A DNA stretch of 64,000 nucleotides from Flavobacterium soli DSM 19725 (lineage in GTDB: Bacteria; Bacteroidota; Bacteroidia; Flavobacteriales; Flavobacteriaceae): assembly GCF_000422705.1 (NCBI RefSeq), contig NZ_AUGO01000008.1:207566-271565 (forward strand), given 5' to 3'. The notes under the pieces were generated by a model that was not told the DNA's origin, did not search any database, and worked only from the letters and a program-made list of their open reading frames with translations. The position numbers and the translations under genes were made by a program. This document shows, piece after piece, positions 25,566-35,163 of this stretch. The stretch's first letter is position 1; each line of letters begins with the position of its first letter.

Positions 25566-27764
25566 TTATTTTTTTAATAATTCAATTTCGTCTAGCATTA
25601 CCATTGGTTTTTTATTTTTTCGCTTTCGCCAAAATGGTAAGTCTTCCTGATTTTGAATCAAAATTCTAATTGTAGTAAACATACTAAAACTTTCACTATA
25701 AAACCCTAATTGTTTGCTATTGTTGGTATAATTTTCTGTTAAATCATTGATTTCACGTTTTTCAATTTCTTTCCATTTACCTTTATATAAACCTAACAGT
25801 GTGACTTTTTTTGGAATAAAAACCCAATGCCGTTGATCTTCTAGAAAATTAATATTCAGGTGATTAAAGTCTAAATTGTTTGTTTTTATTTCAATCTCGG
25901 GATCGGTTCCATACCATCCAATCCAGTTGATATTGAAATCTTTATACCCTCGGTTTCCATCCACTAGTCCATCACTTCCCTTTCCTTTAAACTCTTCAGC
26001 AGGTTCAGTTAAAAAAATCACTTCGAGGTTTTCACCCAAATGAGAGGTTGTGTTTTTAATGATTTCTAACCAATCTTTCAAATATTGATCTGGAGAAACC
26101 CCTTCTTCACCTAATTCATAAATTCCCAATTGATTGCATTGGGTTACAAAATCTTGAACTCTGTCGGTAAGACCATTTCGCACTTTTTTTTGTCCATTTT
26201 CATCCGTAACAAACATTCCGTGTGGATCTTTTCCATAAAATTTTGATTGTTCAAAATAAACATATTCAAGAGCCAAACGTAGCTTTGAAACTCGTTTTCT
26301 CAGTTCAACATCATCGTTAACCGCCTTTTCCGCTTCTTCAATCAATTGATCATATTGATCCATGGCTTCGGGAGTTAGGAACGTATTTCGGCTTTGAACA
26401 GGACCCGAATAAATGTCCAAGTATCTATTGGCTTTCATCTGATTTTTGGTCAAAAGAGCTAAATAGTTCCGAATCGAAGGAGCGGCTTTTCCATAAAAAC
26501 CTCTTAAAAAGTCATTAGTAACTTCATCAACGTCAATGTTGACATTCCATAAAAGTTTCGCTAAAATATACTGCCTCAATTCTGAAAAATCCCCTTGAAC
26601 ATCGGCATAACCTTGAACGAAAAGTCCTTTTACCTCATTTTTTTTTAGGAACTTATAATTTTCAGAGAAAGTATGAAGGTTAGGGAAAGGTGATAAATAA
26701 TTCGAAAATTGAACGGTATAATCCCAAAAATACAAATGAGAAGTGGTTGATTTCCAATTTTTTATTATTTTTTTGAAAGACGAATTATCGTTAAACAATT
26801 TCCCGCGATCCAATTCAATTGGGGAAAAAAGCGTGTAGATATTGGGTTCAATCTTCAGATGAATTGGAGGATTATAAGTGTGAAGATAAGCCAAAGTCGT
26901 AAATTTCGTATCAGGAAAACGGGCTGCAATCCGGTTCAAAAAATGATACAATCCCCCTTGTGGACCACCAAATTCAGCATTTATTTTTTTGCATTCTTCA
27001 CATTCACAATAAATTACATCATCATTTTGACTGATGGAATAAAATTGAGCATCAGGACGTTGGGATATAATTTTAGCTATTTTTTCGACAACCAAATTAA
27101 CAACGGTGTCATTGGTCATACACAATGATTCGGGTCTTCTTTTTTCTTCGTATAATGCAAAGAAGTTTGGATTTTTTTCGAAATTTTCCTTCGATGGCAA
27201 AAGGATGTCGAATGAATGTCCCCAAATCCCAAAATCATCAGGATGCCAATCTAGTTTGTGCCATTCACGAAAGCTTTCGTCAAATGCATCTGGATAGAAA
27301 AGGGCTCGGTATTCAAATGAAGGCTCATGAATTTGCCTTGTGTTTTTTGGAAAATAAAAAATAGTTTTCTCAGGTACATATTCAACCGAAGCGGTAAACT
27401 TTCGGAATCCCCATTTTTCGAGCAAAGTATAAACCCCATAACGAAGCAATTTTTCATTTTGACCATTGATGTAGAGGCTTTTCTCGTCACTTTCGAGGCT
27501 AAATGTATTTTTTTTTAAGTTTCCGTCAACTTTCAAATAGATGGCAACATTGCTGCTTTCGCCTTTCGGCAAAATAGAGATTGGGACTTTAAAAACTTTG
27601 TCCAAATAGTTTTTTAAAATCAAACCAGCATTTTCTGAATTTTCAGATGAAAGAATGATCCTGTATGCGGTATCATTGTTAGTTTCAATACTAATTTCGG
27701 ATTGTGCCATCGTCTTGAAGCTTAGAAATATCAGAAAAATATATTGAAAAATTTTTTGAGGCAT
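25566..27764 (-). CDS. DUF4838 glycosidase-like secreted protein
   Basis: The 732-residue protein has a signal peptide (ending near TMAQS), an alpha/beta domain of the GH20/GH67 N-terminal type (about 25-130) and a barrel-like DUF4838 region (FTTLAYLHTYNPPIHLKIEPNIYTLFSPI; LKKNEVKGLFVQGYADVQGDFSELRQYILAKLLWN). DUF4838 proteins look like alpha-glucuronidase or hexosaminidase relatives, but their activity is mostly untested. The C-terminal ~170 residues look beta-rich. It is the fourth gene of the operon, three bases behind the YaiO gene, in the place that PgaB-like modifying enzymes hold in known exopolysaccharide operons. A hydrolase or modifier of the secreted polymer is inferred. Confidence 0.8.
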   Translation of the reverse strand: MPQKIFQYIFLIFLSFKTMAQSEISIETNNDTAYRIILSSENSENAGLILKNYLDKVFKVPISILPKGESSNVAIYLKVDGNLKKNTFSLESDEKSLYINGQNEKLLRYGVYTLLEKWGFRKFTASVEYVPEKTIFYFPKNTRQIHEPSFEYRALFYPDAFDESFREWHKLDWHPDDFGIWGHSFDILLPSKENFEKNPNFFALYEEKRRPESLCMTNDTVVNLVVEKIAKIISQRPDAQFYSISQNDDVIYCECEECKKINAEFGGPQGGLYHFLNRIAARFPDTKFTTLAYLHTYNPPIHLKIEPNIYTLFSPIELDRGKLFNDNSSFKKIIKNWKSTTSHLYFWDYTVQFSNYLSPFPNLHTFSENYKFLKKNEVKGLFVQGYADVQGDFSELRQYILAKLLWNVNIDVDEVTNDFLRGFYGKAAPSIRNYLALLTKNQMKANRYLDIYSGPVQSRNTFLTPEAMDQYDQLIEEAEKAVNDDVELRKRVSKLRLALEYVYFEQSKFYGKDPHGMFVTDENGQKKVRNGLTDRVQDFVTQCNQLGIYELGEEGVSPDQYLKDWLEIIKNTTSHLGENLEVIFLTEPAEEFKGKGSDGLVDGNRGYKDFNINWIGWYGTDPEIEIKTNNLDFNHLNINFLEDQRHWVFIPKKVTLLGLYKGKWKEIEKREINDLTENYTNNSKQLGFYSESFSMFTTIRILIQNQEDLPFWRKRKNKKPMVMLDEIELLKK

Positions 27765-27767
27765 TTT

Positions 27768-29027
27768 TTAGAATTTATATTGAAACATCAAAGACAGTTC
27801 CAATTCATTCTGTTTGAGGCCTGGAGTATATTCCTGATTATTAAAAGTTGCCTGAATTCCAGTTACATAGTGATTGTTGAAAATCCTGTAATAGCCACCA
27901 CCCATTCGGTAGGAATCAAGAGCTACCCTTTGATCAAATTGCCCTAGAGTTGTTCGTTCATCAGGTGAAGTTCCATAACCGGCAATCACGGTTAGATAAT
28001 CAAATCGTGTGTCAAAATAGTACCGCGTCGTGAGGGTAAAAGCGGGATAGAAATCGCTTTTTTCGTTTTGAATAAAGGTTCTGAAATTAATCCAATAGGC
28101 ACCTAAATATTTACCAATCCCGATAACTCCGGTCTTGAATTCCCGATTATCAGCTTTTGTAAATCGGAAACCTAAATCGGCTTCCCAACCTTTTTTGAAA
28201 TTCTGAAAATAGGAATATCCTAATCTCAATTTGGGGAAAACTAGATCATCACTATAAGCTGCACCAATATAAGAATAGCTCATTTTTCCAGTAAAAATAT
28301 AAGATTCTGCTTCATATTGTAGTCCGTTTGCAATACTTTCGTCAAAAGCAAAACGGTCTGCATAGTTGATTCTTCCAATCAAAGAACCCCAACTTCTTTC
28401 ACGGATGTATTGGACACTTCCTAGATGCCATGGTCCATAATTGTCCCTATCAAAAGTTGTATAACTATAGTTTACACCAATTCGATCGGAGTTAATTTTA
28501 GAATCCAAAAAGAAAATGCGTTGTTTTATTTCTTCATCATTTGGAAATTCTGGTTCGATAGTTTTTAGGTAAAGTAATTCCGCTTTTTCATCATTTTTCA
28601 ACTGCAAGACATTCCATTTTTTCAATTTAAAATACTTTTTTTGTGGATGGATTGCAATGGCTTTGTCTACTAAAAATTCAGCTTCGGAGTAATTTTTTTC
28701 TTCTAAATGTAGGTTAATCAGATACAAGAAGGCATCTTCATAGACTGGATTTTTGGCAATCACATGATTATAATAATATTTAGCACTGTCATTTTGCTTG
28801 TTCAATTGGTGGATTCTTCCTGCCAGAAGGTGAAAATCCAAATAATCAGGAGTCAGCTTGATGCCAAGCTGTGATTTTTTTAGTCCAGATTCAAGTTTGT
28901 TTTCTCGAACATCTTTCAAGGCTTCTACCAAAAGGCTGTCGACATCTATATTTTGGCTTAAAGCCGAAAAATTAAAGGCTAAAATAAAAAGAGTTGCAAG
29001 AGCAAAATTATAATGTTTCAGTTTCAT
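27768..29027 (-). CDS. TPR protein with YaiO-type outer-membrane beta-barrel
   Basis: After a signal peptide (ending near FSALSQ) residues about 30-170 form TPR-like helices (SGLKKSQLGIKLTPDYLDFHLLAGRIHQL). The rest is a YaiO-family beta-barrel starting near IGVNYSYTTFDRDNYGPWHLGSVQYIRE and ending in a terminal Phe (LSLMFQYKF), as expected for an outer-membrane protein. TPR plus barrel is the plan of exopolysaccharide export porins such as PgaA/BcsC/AlgK-AlgE, though YaiO itself is smaller and has no proven export role. Genes on both sides are within three bases, so it is translated with the GT2 synthase and DUF4838 protein. Confidence 0.85.
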   Translation of the reverse strand: MKLKHYNFALATLFILAFNFSALSQNIDVDSLLVEALKDVRENKLESGLKKSQLGIKLTPDYLDFHLLAGRIHQLNKQNDSAKYYYNHVIAKNPVYEDAFLYLINLHLEEKNYSEAEFLVDKAIAIHPQKKYFKLKKWNVLQLKNDEKAELLYLKTIEPEFPNDEEIKQRIFFLDSKINSDRIGVNYSYTTFDRDNYGPWHLGSVQYIRERSWGSLIGRINYADRFAFDESIANGLQYEAESYIFTGKMSYSYIGAAYSDDLVFPKLRLGYSYFQNFKKGWEADLGFRFTKADNREFKTGVIGIGKYLGAYWINFRTFIQNEKSDFYPAFTLTTRYYFDTRFDYLTVIAGYGTSPDERTTLGQFDQRVALDSYRMGGGYYRIFNNHYVTGIQATFNNQEYTPGLKQNELELSLMFQYKF

Positions 29028-29029
29028 AT

Positions 29030-30457
29030 TTATTTTATTTTTTTGATCGTATTAAATCCTTGGCGTTGCATGTTTCCCCAAGATTGTTCTTTTTGTCTAA
29101 AGAAATGCCAGTATCCTTTTAATGAAGCATAAACATTGACAGGATGATAAACAAACGGTTCGATAATGGCCATAAAAATAAGGATTAAAAGCTCTTTTAG
29201 GTTTGCATAATTTTTATATAAAAGCTCATCCAAAAATATAGAAATTATGGTTATCGTGAGGTAAAAAAGATAAACAAGTAACGTTAGATATAAAAAAAAC
29301 TCATAATTGAAATCCAAAAAGAAAAAACATGCGATAATAACGATGACGCCAATCAATTCTAATATCGGAACCATAAATTCGAAAGCAAAAAAATAAGGCA
29401 GGATTAAAAATGCTGTTTTGCCATATTTTTTTTTGAAAAACATGTTTTTATGAAGATAAAGAGTTTGAATTAATCCTCTTGCCCATCGAACGCGTTGTCT
29501 AATCAAGACTTCTTTAGTAGCTGGAACTTCGGTCCAGCATAATGATTCGGGAATGTATTTTATGGCAAATTCTAATTGGTTTTCATGCATGTGTTTTCGC
29601 ATTCGCGTAATTAGTTCCATGTCTTCGCCTAAAGATTTGTGCCAATATCCACCTGCTGCAATGGCAATTTCTTTATCGAACATACCCAAACCACCCGAAA
29701 CTAAAAGCAATCCGTTGATTTGACTCCAAGCCATTCTACCAAAAAGGAAAGCCCTAACATATTCCAGTTCTTGAAATCGTGGATACCAGCCACGAGGAAA
29801 ATGAACTTTGACAAGAAAACCATCCTTTACTTCGCAGGAATTAGAAATCCTGATTCCGGCACCTGTTGCAATGACCCTTTTTTTATTTTCCATAAAAGGT
29901 TTTGCTAATTTGATGATCGTGTCGTTTTTCAAGATACAATCAACATCAGTACAGAGAAATAATGGATATTTCGTTGAATTTATTCCTGCATTTGAAGCAT
30001 CGGCTTTGCTTTTTCCATTTTCCTTATCGACTACCAACAGCTTCGAATAAACTGGATTCGTAGATTTATAGTGTCCTCTAACGGGCTGGGTGATGATTTT
30101 TTCCTGATAAAAGAAATCAACTTTTACCATTTCAAATTCCTTAATCAGTTTTTCCAAAGTATCATCTGTACTTCCATCGTTTACAATAACAACTTCAAAC
30201 TTTGGATAGGTTAGCGAAAGCAATGATTTTACATTAAAAACTACGTTTTGACCCTCATTGTAAGCTGGAGCAACAACAGAAACACCTACTACATGGTTGG
30301 ATTTAACAAGGATATCGTCATGTGTGAAGTATTTTGCATTAATATGTTTTTTTATGGCAAAATAGGACAAGAACGCCAATATCATATAGAAAAAGATATA
30401 TGATATGGAAAAAAAAGCAATAAAAACCTCATAATAATGCAGTACTTCTCTCATCAT
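29030..30457 (-). CDS. Membrane glycosyltransferase family 2 (PgaC/cellulose-synthase-like)
   Basis: The 475-residue protein has one or two N-terminal membrane helices (about 10-35), a cytoplasmic GT-A domain and about three C-terminal membrane helices (about 345-425). Processive-synthase motifs are VNDGS (92-96), DVD (171-173), ED (278-279) and QRVRW (321-325, the QxxRW motif). Such enzymes polymerise a sugar nucleotide and push the chain through the membrane. Its start overlaps the HEAT gene stop by four bases (ATGA). The sugar cannot be read from the sequence. Confidence 0.9.
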   Translation of the reverse strand: MMREVLHYYEVFIAFFSISYIFFYMILAFLSYFAIKKHINAKYFTHDDILVKSNHVVGVSVVAPAYNEGQNVVFNVKSLLSLTYPKFEVVIVNDGSTDDTLEKLIKEFEMVKVDFFYQEKIITQPVRGHYKSTNPVYSKLLVVDKENGKSKADASNAGINSTKYPLFLCTDVDCILKNDTIIKLAKPFMENKKRVIATGAGIRISNSCEVKDGFLVKVHFPRGWYPRFQELEYVRAFLFGRMAWSQINGLLLVSGGLGMFDKEIAIAAGGYWHKSLGEDMELITRMRKHMHENQLEFAIKYIPESLCWTEVPATKEVLIRQRVRWARGLIQTLYLHKNMFFKKKYGKTAFLILPYFFAFEFMVPILELIGVIVIIACFFFLDFNYEFFLYLTLLVYLFYLTITIISIFLDELLYKNYANLKELLILIFMAIIEPFVYHPVNVYASLKGYWHFFRQKEQSWGNMQRQGFNTIKKIK

Positions 30458-31515
30458 AAATAAGGATCTTTTACATGTCTTGTCATCTTCATGATTTCTT
30501 CATTGGTTGTAAACGAATTGTCAAAAAAAGTGCCATCAATGGCGTTGATACTGTAAACAGTAGCCAATTTAACATCCGTATCAATTGTTTCCATTATTAA
30601 TTTTGAAAGAAATTTAAGGGAAATCTCACTTCCAATTTCTCCAAGTGTGGTTAATATTTCGATTCTATTATCTTTTTGTTCTTTTCCGAATTGTTGAATC
30701 AGGATACTTTCGGCATCTTCAATATACAGATTCCGTATTGCTAAGATAACTTCTTTTCGAATTGCTTTTGTGCCTGTTTCAAAGAGCTTTAGCACATCTT
30801 CTTTAGAGATTGTAAAATTATAATAAGCCATGAATTTCACACCTAGTTTCACGATAGATGGGTTTGGAGAATGAATCCACTCTGCTAAATTTGTAGGCAT
30901 TGGAGGTTTTCGAGAGTGCAAAATATCCATAATTTTAATCTCGCTTGTAAGTGAAATGCTATCTGGATAATCGATCAAAAAATCTAATTTATCTGATGTC
31001 AAAGCGATTAATGCTATGTAAGCATTGGTTGATAAGGTTTTATTCTTATCGTTCAGATAGGGAATTACATATTCTTCAGCTTTAATATATCCTAAAGCCT
31101 GAAAGTGAAAAAGACCAATACTTTTAATATACCATTGCTTATTTTTAACCAAGCTAATACTGTAATTAAACAGGTCAAATCGCTCATAAATAAAATGCAA
31201 ATTGTTTGAGGTTTCGCCTTTAAGATTTTGCTTTAGATTAATAATTTCGTTTAGGATGATTTCTTTGCACCATGTTTTATGGAACGGAATTCGTTTTTTA
31301 AAACGTTCAATCTCGACAGCAAAATCTTCTTCATCAAACGGACAAAAAATTAGTGATGTAAGAAAAACATCAATTTTAGATTTAGCTAATTTGATCCGAA
31401 ATTTAAATGCCTCATAAATGATCCTGTTGGTAATAAGAATTATCACCATAGTAAGAAAAGTTAGGACCATAAGCGGCACCAATATATGGATAACGACATC
31501 TAGAAAAACTTCCAT
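30454..31515 (-). CDS. HEAT-repeat protein with N-terminal membrane anchor
   Basis: The ATG at 31515 (MEVFLDVVIHILVPLMVLTFL) is preferred over a TTG three codons upstream. A single membrane helix near the N-terminus is followed by helical repeats of HEAT type (SLVKNKQWYIKSIGLFHFQALGYIKAEEYVIPYLNDKNKTLSTNAYIALIAL; KEVILAIRNLYIEDAESILIQQFG). HEAT repeats bind proteins; here the partner is likely the GT2 synthase, whose gene overlaps by four bases. It is the first gene of the operon. I know no named family for it. Confidence 0.75.
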   Translation of the reverse strand: MEVFLDVVIHILVPLMVLTFLTMVIILITNRIIYEAFKFRIKLAKSKIDVFLTSLIFCPFDEEDFAVEIERFKKRIPFHKTWCKEIILNEIINLKQNLKGETSNNLHFIYERFDLFNYSISLVKNKQWYIKSIGLFHFQALGYIKAEEYVIPYLNDKNKTLSTNAYIALIALTSDKLDFLIDYPDSISLTSEIKIMDILHSRKPPMPTNLAEWIHSPNPSIVKLGVKFMAYYNFTISKEDVLKLFETGTKAIRKEVILAIRNLYIEDAESILIQQFGKEQKDNRIEILTTLGEIGSEISLKFLSKLIMETIDTDVKLATVYSINAIDGTFFDNSFTTNEEIMKMTRHVKDPYL

Positions 31516-31637
31516 TTGGGGCAAAATGAATAACGATCAACAAATCTTTAGAGATTTTTTCGATCGCATTGTTGTTACAAGATACGATGTATAAGACTTA
31601 AATGTTTATTTTTTGGGTTTAATTTATGACAAAACAA

Positions 31638-32402
31638 TTAAAAATTTTCAAAAACTCCTAGTCCAAATAATGCAAAATCATATTTAACAGGGTCATTAGC
31701 ATCCAATTCACGAAGTTTTATATCTAATTCAGATAAAGCTTTACCGTCATTTTGCTTTCGCGTAAGCAATCCTAATTTTCGGGCTACATTTCCAGAATGT
31801 ACGTCAAGCGGACAAGAAAGTAGTCCAGGTGAAATGTTTTTCCATATTCCCAAGTCCACACCTTTGTTGTCTTGGCGAACCATCCATCGGAGGAACATGT
31901 TGATGCGTTTTGCTGCCGAATTATTCAGTGGATCTGAAATGTGTTTTTGGGTTCTGTATTGGTGATCGATTTCAAAAAAAATCTTCTTGAATTCATGAAT
32001 GCTTTTTTGCATCGAATTTTGTTCCTGATGCTTTTGGAAAACATTTTCTAAGCCATCATGATTTTTATAAATGTGCTGTAAACCTTTTATAAAACTGATA
32101 AAATCTTGTCCGTTAAATGTCCTGTGTACAAAATTTTGCAATTCTTCAAGTTGATGGTCCTGATGCGACATTACAAAATCATAAGGTGAATTTCCCATTA
32201 GTTGAATCATCCTGTGTGAATTCTTGATGATCATCTTTCTATTTCCCCAAGCGATTGTGGCACTCAGAAATCCCGCAATTTCAATATCTTGCTTTAAAGA
32301 AAAAAGATGCGGAATTTGTATCGGGTCACTTTCGATAAAATTTGGATTATTGTATAAATCTACTTTTTCGTCAAGAAATGATTTTAATTCTTCAGGATTC
32401 AT
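31638..32402 (-). CDS. TIGR02757 family protein (DUF2400), function unknown
   Basis: The 254-residue protein matches the TIGR02757/DUF2400 family ([51 protein letters not shown]). The pattern of helices and the [13 protein letters not shown] block recall the DNA glycosylase (HhH-GPD) fold, but no activity is established. Its start overlaps the upstream ABC ATPase gene by four bases, so the two are co-translated. Confidence 0.85.
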   Translation of the reverse strand: MNPEELKSFLDEKVDLYNNPNFIESDPIQIPHLFSLKQDIEIAGFLSATIAWGNRKMIIKNSHRMIQLMGNSPYDFVMSHQDHQLEELQNFVHRTFNGQDFISFIKGLQHIYKNHDGLENVFQKHQEQNSMQKSIHEFKKIFFEIDHQYRTQKHISDPLNNSAAKRINMFLRWMVRQDNKGVDLGIWKNISPGLLSCPLDVHSGNVARKLGLLTRKQNDGKALSELDIKLRELDANDPVKYDFALFGLGVFENF

Positions 32403-33064
32403 AAACCACTTATCAATCCATCTACCATTACTAATTTTCTATCGGCCATATTGGCAAATTCCTCGTTATGGGTTACAATCACGAAAGTTTGGCCGAATTC
32501 TTCCCTAAGCTTAAAAAACAATTGATGTAAATTTTCTGCCGAAACCGTATCGAGATTTCCCGAAGGTTCATCTGCAAAAATAATAGCAGGTTTGTTAATT
32601 AACGACCTTGCAACGGCAACTCTTTGTTGTTCGCCACCCGAAAGTTCGCCAGGTTTGTGATTGATTCTGTGCGATAAACCTAAATATTCCAGCAATCTTT
32701 TGGCTTCTGTTTCGGTTTCTGCTTTTGCTTTTCCAGCTATAAAAGCAGGAATACAAACATTTTCTAAAGCGGTAAATTCAGGTAAAAGTTGATGAAACTG
32801 AAAGATAAAACCAAGATTGGTATTCCTGAATTTTGATAATGCTTTATCGTTCATCTTCAAGATATCCTGGCCATTAATAATCAATTGGGTTTCTTTTTGA
32901 GTGGCGGGGTGATCGAGTGTTCCAAGAATTTGAAGCATGGTTGTTTTTCCGGCTCCCGAAGCTCCAACGATGGAAACGATTTCGCCTTTTTTGATGTGTA
33001 AATCAACACCTTTTAGCACGTGAAGCTTGTCGTAGAATTTATGTATGTTTTTTGCCTGAATCAT
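32399..33064 (-). CDS. LolD-type ABC transporter ATP-binding protein
   Basis: The 221-residue ATPase has Walker A GASGAGKT (34-41), Q-loop [10 protein letters not shown], signature [15 protein letters not shown] and Walker [13 protein letters not shown], with the H-loop VTHNEEFA. Sequence style and size fit the MacB/LolD group, which drives lipoprotein release or mechanotransmission. The membrane partners LolC/E are not adjacent. It is the first gene of a two-gene operon with the DUF2400 gene. Confidence 0.88.
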   Translation of the reverse strand: MIQAKNIHKFYDKLHVLKGVDLHIKKGEIVSIVGASGAGKTTMLQILGTLDHPATQKETQLIINGQDILKMNDKALSKFRNTNLGFIFQFHQLLPEFTALENVCIPAFIAGKAKAETETEAKRLLEYLGLSHRINHKPGELSGGEQQRVAVARSLINKPAIIFADEPSGNLDTVSAENLHQLFFKLREEFGQTFVIVTHNEEFANMADRKLVMVDGLISGL

Positions 33065-33165
33065 TTGCCTTCAATTTTAGCAAAGTAACAAAGATTTTAA
33101 GTATTATAAAATCTTTGAAATGTAAACTTTCGTACATCCTGTTATAAAGTTTGGTTAAAACCGAA

Positions 33166-33194
33166 TTGAACTGATTTAATACTGCCTAAATTTG
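33166..33194 (+). promoter_or_regulatory. msrA promoter
   Basis: TTG (33166-33168), an 18-base spacer and TAAATTTG (33187-33194) fit the consensus. The box contains the TTG at 33192, which argues against translation from that codon and for the ATG at 33210. Confidence 0.6.
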
Positions 33195-33209
33195 TTAAAT
33201 AAAAAAAAT

Positions 33210-33854
33210 ATGAATAAAATAATTGGGATGGGATTGATTTTGATAAGTATTTCATGTCAATCGAAAGAAAAAAGAAGAATTCAGCCCGTTAAAGAACCCG
33301 TAAAAATGGAAGTAGAAAAAGAGTTTGAAGTTGCCACTTTTGCAGGTGGATGTTTTTGGTGTACAGAAGCCATTTTCTTGGAACTGGATGGTGTGAAAAG
33401 CGTAGTTTCAGGTTATATTGGAGGTTCGATTGCAAATCCAACTTATGAAGAAGTTTCGCGTGGTGATACCGGTCATGCCGAAGCCACACAAATTACTTTC
33501 GACCCAAAAAAGATTTCCTATGGAGAGTTATTAGAGATCTTTTTCGCCACACACGACCCTACAACTTTGAACCGTCAAGGTGCTGATGTTGGAACACAAT
33601 ATCGAAGTGAAGTTTTTTATCATAACAACGAACAAAAGAAAATCACTGAAGATTATATTGCCTTGATGACTGCTGAACGGACGTTTGGAAATCCAATTGT
33701 CACCAAGGTTTCGCCAGCACCACAATTTTATGCAGCCGAGGATTACCATCAAAATTATTATAGCCGAAATCAGAGTCAATCATATTGCAGTTATGTAATT
33801 ACGCCAAAAGTAAAAAAGGTAAAAGAGCAATTCAAGGACAAGCTTAAAAAGTAA
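33210..33854 (+). CDS. msrA: Peptide-methionine (S)-S-oxide reductase, lipoprotein
   Basis: MsrA repairs oxidised methionine in proteins. The start at 33210 gives a lipoprotein signal with lipobox SISC (Cys16), so the enzyme works in the cell envelope. The catalytic motif GCFWCTE is at 47-53 (nucleophile Cys48), followed by GYIGGSIANPTYEEVSRGDTGHAEATQI and the resolving region near the C-terminus. Its neighbours are unrelated. Confidence 0.95.
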   Translation: MNKIIGMGLILISISCQSKEKRRIQPVKEPVKMEVEKEFEVATFAGGCFWCTEAIFLELDGVKSVVSGYIGGSIANPTYEEVSRGDTGHAEATQITFDPKKISYGELLEIFFATHDPTTLNRQGADVGTQYRSEVFYHNNEQKKITEDYIALMTAERTFGNPIVTKVSPAPQFYAAEDYHQNYYSRNQSQSYCSYVITPKVKKVKEQFKDKLKK

Positions 33855-33902
33855 ATATTTATTGGCATCAGATTTGTATAGGTATTTGAAAATTATACAA
33901 TT

Positions 33903-34199
33903 ATGAACAATCAAGCACATATAAAAACGTTAGACGATAATAAATCAAGGGATTTGATTCTTGGTTTGCTTTTCGACGCTATAGGGATGATGTCGTTTAC
34001 GGTTCCGTTTATTGGCGAATTTTCAGATGTAATTTGGGCTCCAGTTTCAGGACTTTTAATGGCTTGGATGTATAAAGGAAGAGCGGGAAAAATAGGAGGG
34101 ATGTTTTCCTTCTTGGAAGAGCTCATTCCGTTTACCGATATTATCCCGTCGTTTACTCTGATGTGGATTTACAAATACATTTTAAAAGCAAAAGATTAA
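33903..34199 (+). CDS. Small hydrophobic protein, function unknown
   Basis: The 98-residue protein has a short polar N-terminus and two or three hydrophobic segments (LILGLLFDAIGMMSFTVPFIG; SFTLMWIYKYIL) with a basic loop MYKGRAGKIGG. Proteins of this type are widespread in flavobacteria, but I do not know a function. It is 48 bases behind msrA and may share its transcript; a strong terminator follows. Confidence 0.7.
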   Translation: MNNQAHIKTLDDNKSRDLILGLLFDAIGMMSFTVPFIGEFSDVIWAPVSGLLMAWMYKGRAGKIGGMFSFLEELIPFTDIIPSFTLMWIYKYILKAKD

Positions 34200-34221
34200 T
34201 AAAAAAGATTAATAAAAACGA

Positions 34222-34252
34222 AAAACCCAAAAGCAATTCACTTTTGGGTTTT
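34222..34252. terminator. Bidirectional rho-independent terminator
   Basis: AAAACCCAAAAG (34222-34233) pairs with CTTTTGGGTTTT (34241-34252) around a 7-base loop. It separates two convergent small genes. Confidence 0.85.
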
Positions 34253-34262
34253 CTATTTTAAG

Positions 34263-34586
34263 TTATTTTCCTTCAGGTTTATCTTTTGGTAAAAGAAACC
34301 CCAATCGCATACTTCGTATCATTCTTTTGCCAAAAGGAAAGAAAAATTTTGATTGCCCAAAAAGATATCCAAAACCCATCAGCATAAACGGATATAAAGG
34401 CAAAACCAAAACAAATAGGATAAAATAGTAAATAAACCAATGCGTGTTTTCATAGGTAATGCCAATCAATCCCATCAAAAACGAAGAGATTTTTGCCGAA
34501 AGCGAACCATTTATTGCAAAGACAATAAAGATGACGATAATTTGGAAATTGGAAGTAATACCCCAACGTTCTTTCAGTTTATTCAT
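34263..34586 (-). CDS. Small membrane protein, possibly DUF6787 family
   Basis: The 107-residue protein starts MNKLKERWGITSNFQIIVIFIVFAINGS and has two or three membrane segments (about 15-40 and 50-80) with a basic C-terminus (PFGKRMIRSMRLGFLLPK). This pattern is familiar from flavobacterial genomes as DUF6787, but the name is from memory. No function is known. Confidence 0.7.
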   Translation of the reverse strand: MNKLKERWGITSNFQIIVIFIVFAINGSLSAKISSFLMGLIGITYENTHWFIYYFILFVLVLPLYPFMLMGFGYLFGQSKFFFPFGKRMIRSMRLGFLLPKDKPEGK

Positions 34587-34615
34587 GCTAAATAAATATC
34601 TACAAAATTACGGTA

Positions 34616-35044
34616 TTATATTCTAGCAGGGAAACCTCCAAGCGAAATATTGTTTGTTAATTGAAAATAAGTAAGATAATTATAAAGCAAATAATTTACC
34701 TCATATCCATAGTCAATATTATTTTGATAGTTGATCGACATCTCGAATAATTGAGGATTTCGACCTGCAATTACATTTTGGTTCCAGCCCGTTACCCAAG
34801 CTCTATTTCTGTTTTCCATATAGCTTTGAGAATGATAATTTCGTGGATGAGCTCTAGATAGCAACCAGCCACTAAATCCAGGATCTATGATAATGACTTC
34901 ATATTGCAATTCATCATTTGCAATTCTAACAGTATCATTTTGTACAGCAGTAGTATTTTTTTCTTCTGTAAAGGTTTTATTTTTAGTACTGGAACAGCTT
35001 ATGATGATTAATGCAATGATAAGGAAAGTAAAACTATTTTTCAT
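34616..35044 (-). CDS. DUF6146 family lipoprotein
   Basis: The lipobox IISC (Cys17) follows a short signal peptide. The conserved part YEVIIIDPGFSGWLLSRAHPRNYHSQSYMENRNRAWVTGWN ... YGYEVNYLLYNYLTYFQLTNN is that of DUF6146, a family found in Bacteroidetes without known function. It sits 29 bases upstream of the small membrane protein gene on the same strand and may be transcribed with it. Confidence 0.8.
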   Translation of the reverse strand: MKNSFTFLIIALIIISCSSTKNKTFTEEKNTTAVQNDTVRIANDELQYEVIIIDPGFSGWLLSRAHPRNYHSQSYMENRNRAWVTGWNQNVIAGRNPQLFEMSINYQNNIDYGYEVNYLLYNYLTYFQLTNNISLGGFPARI

Positions 35045-35112
35045 GACTTTGGATTTTCATTAAAGTTACAAAAATATTATTGGACAATCTTTTTGATTAT
35101 CATTGATTTAAC

Positions 35113-35140
35113 AAAAAAAGCCGAACGTGATGTCCGGCTT
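35113..35140 (-). terminator. Rho-independent terminator of serA
   Basis: On the minus strand AAGCCG and CGGCTT form a short stem extended by partly paired bases, followed by TTTTTTT (complement of 35113-35119). It lies 24 bases after the serA stop codon. Confidence 0.7.
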
Positions 35141-35163
35141 CTAAATGTATTTTACTTCAAAAA

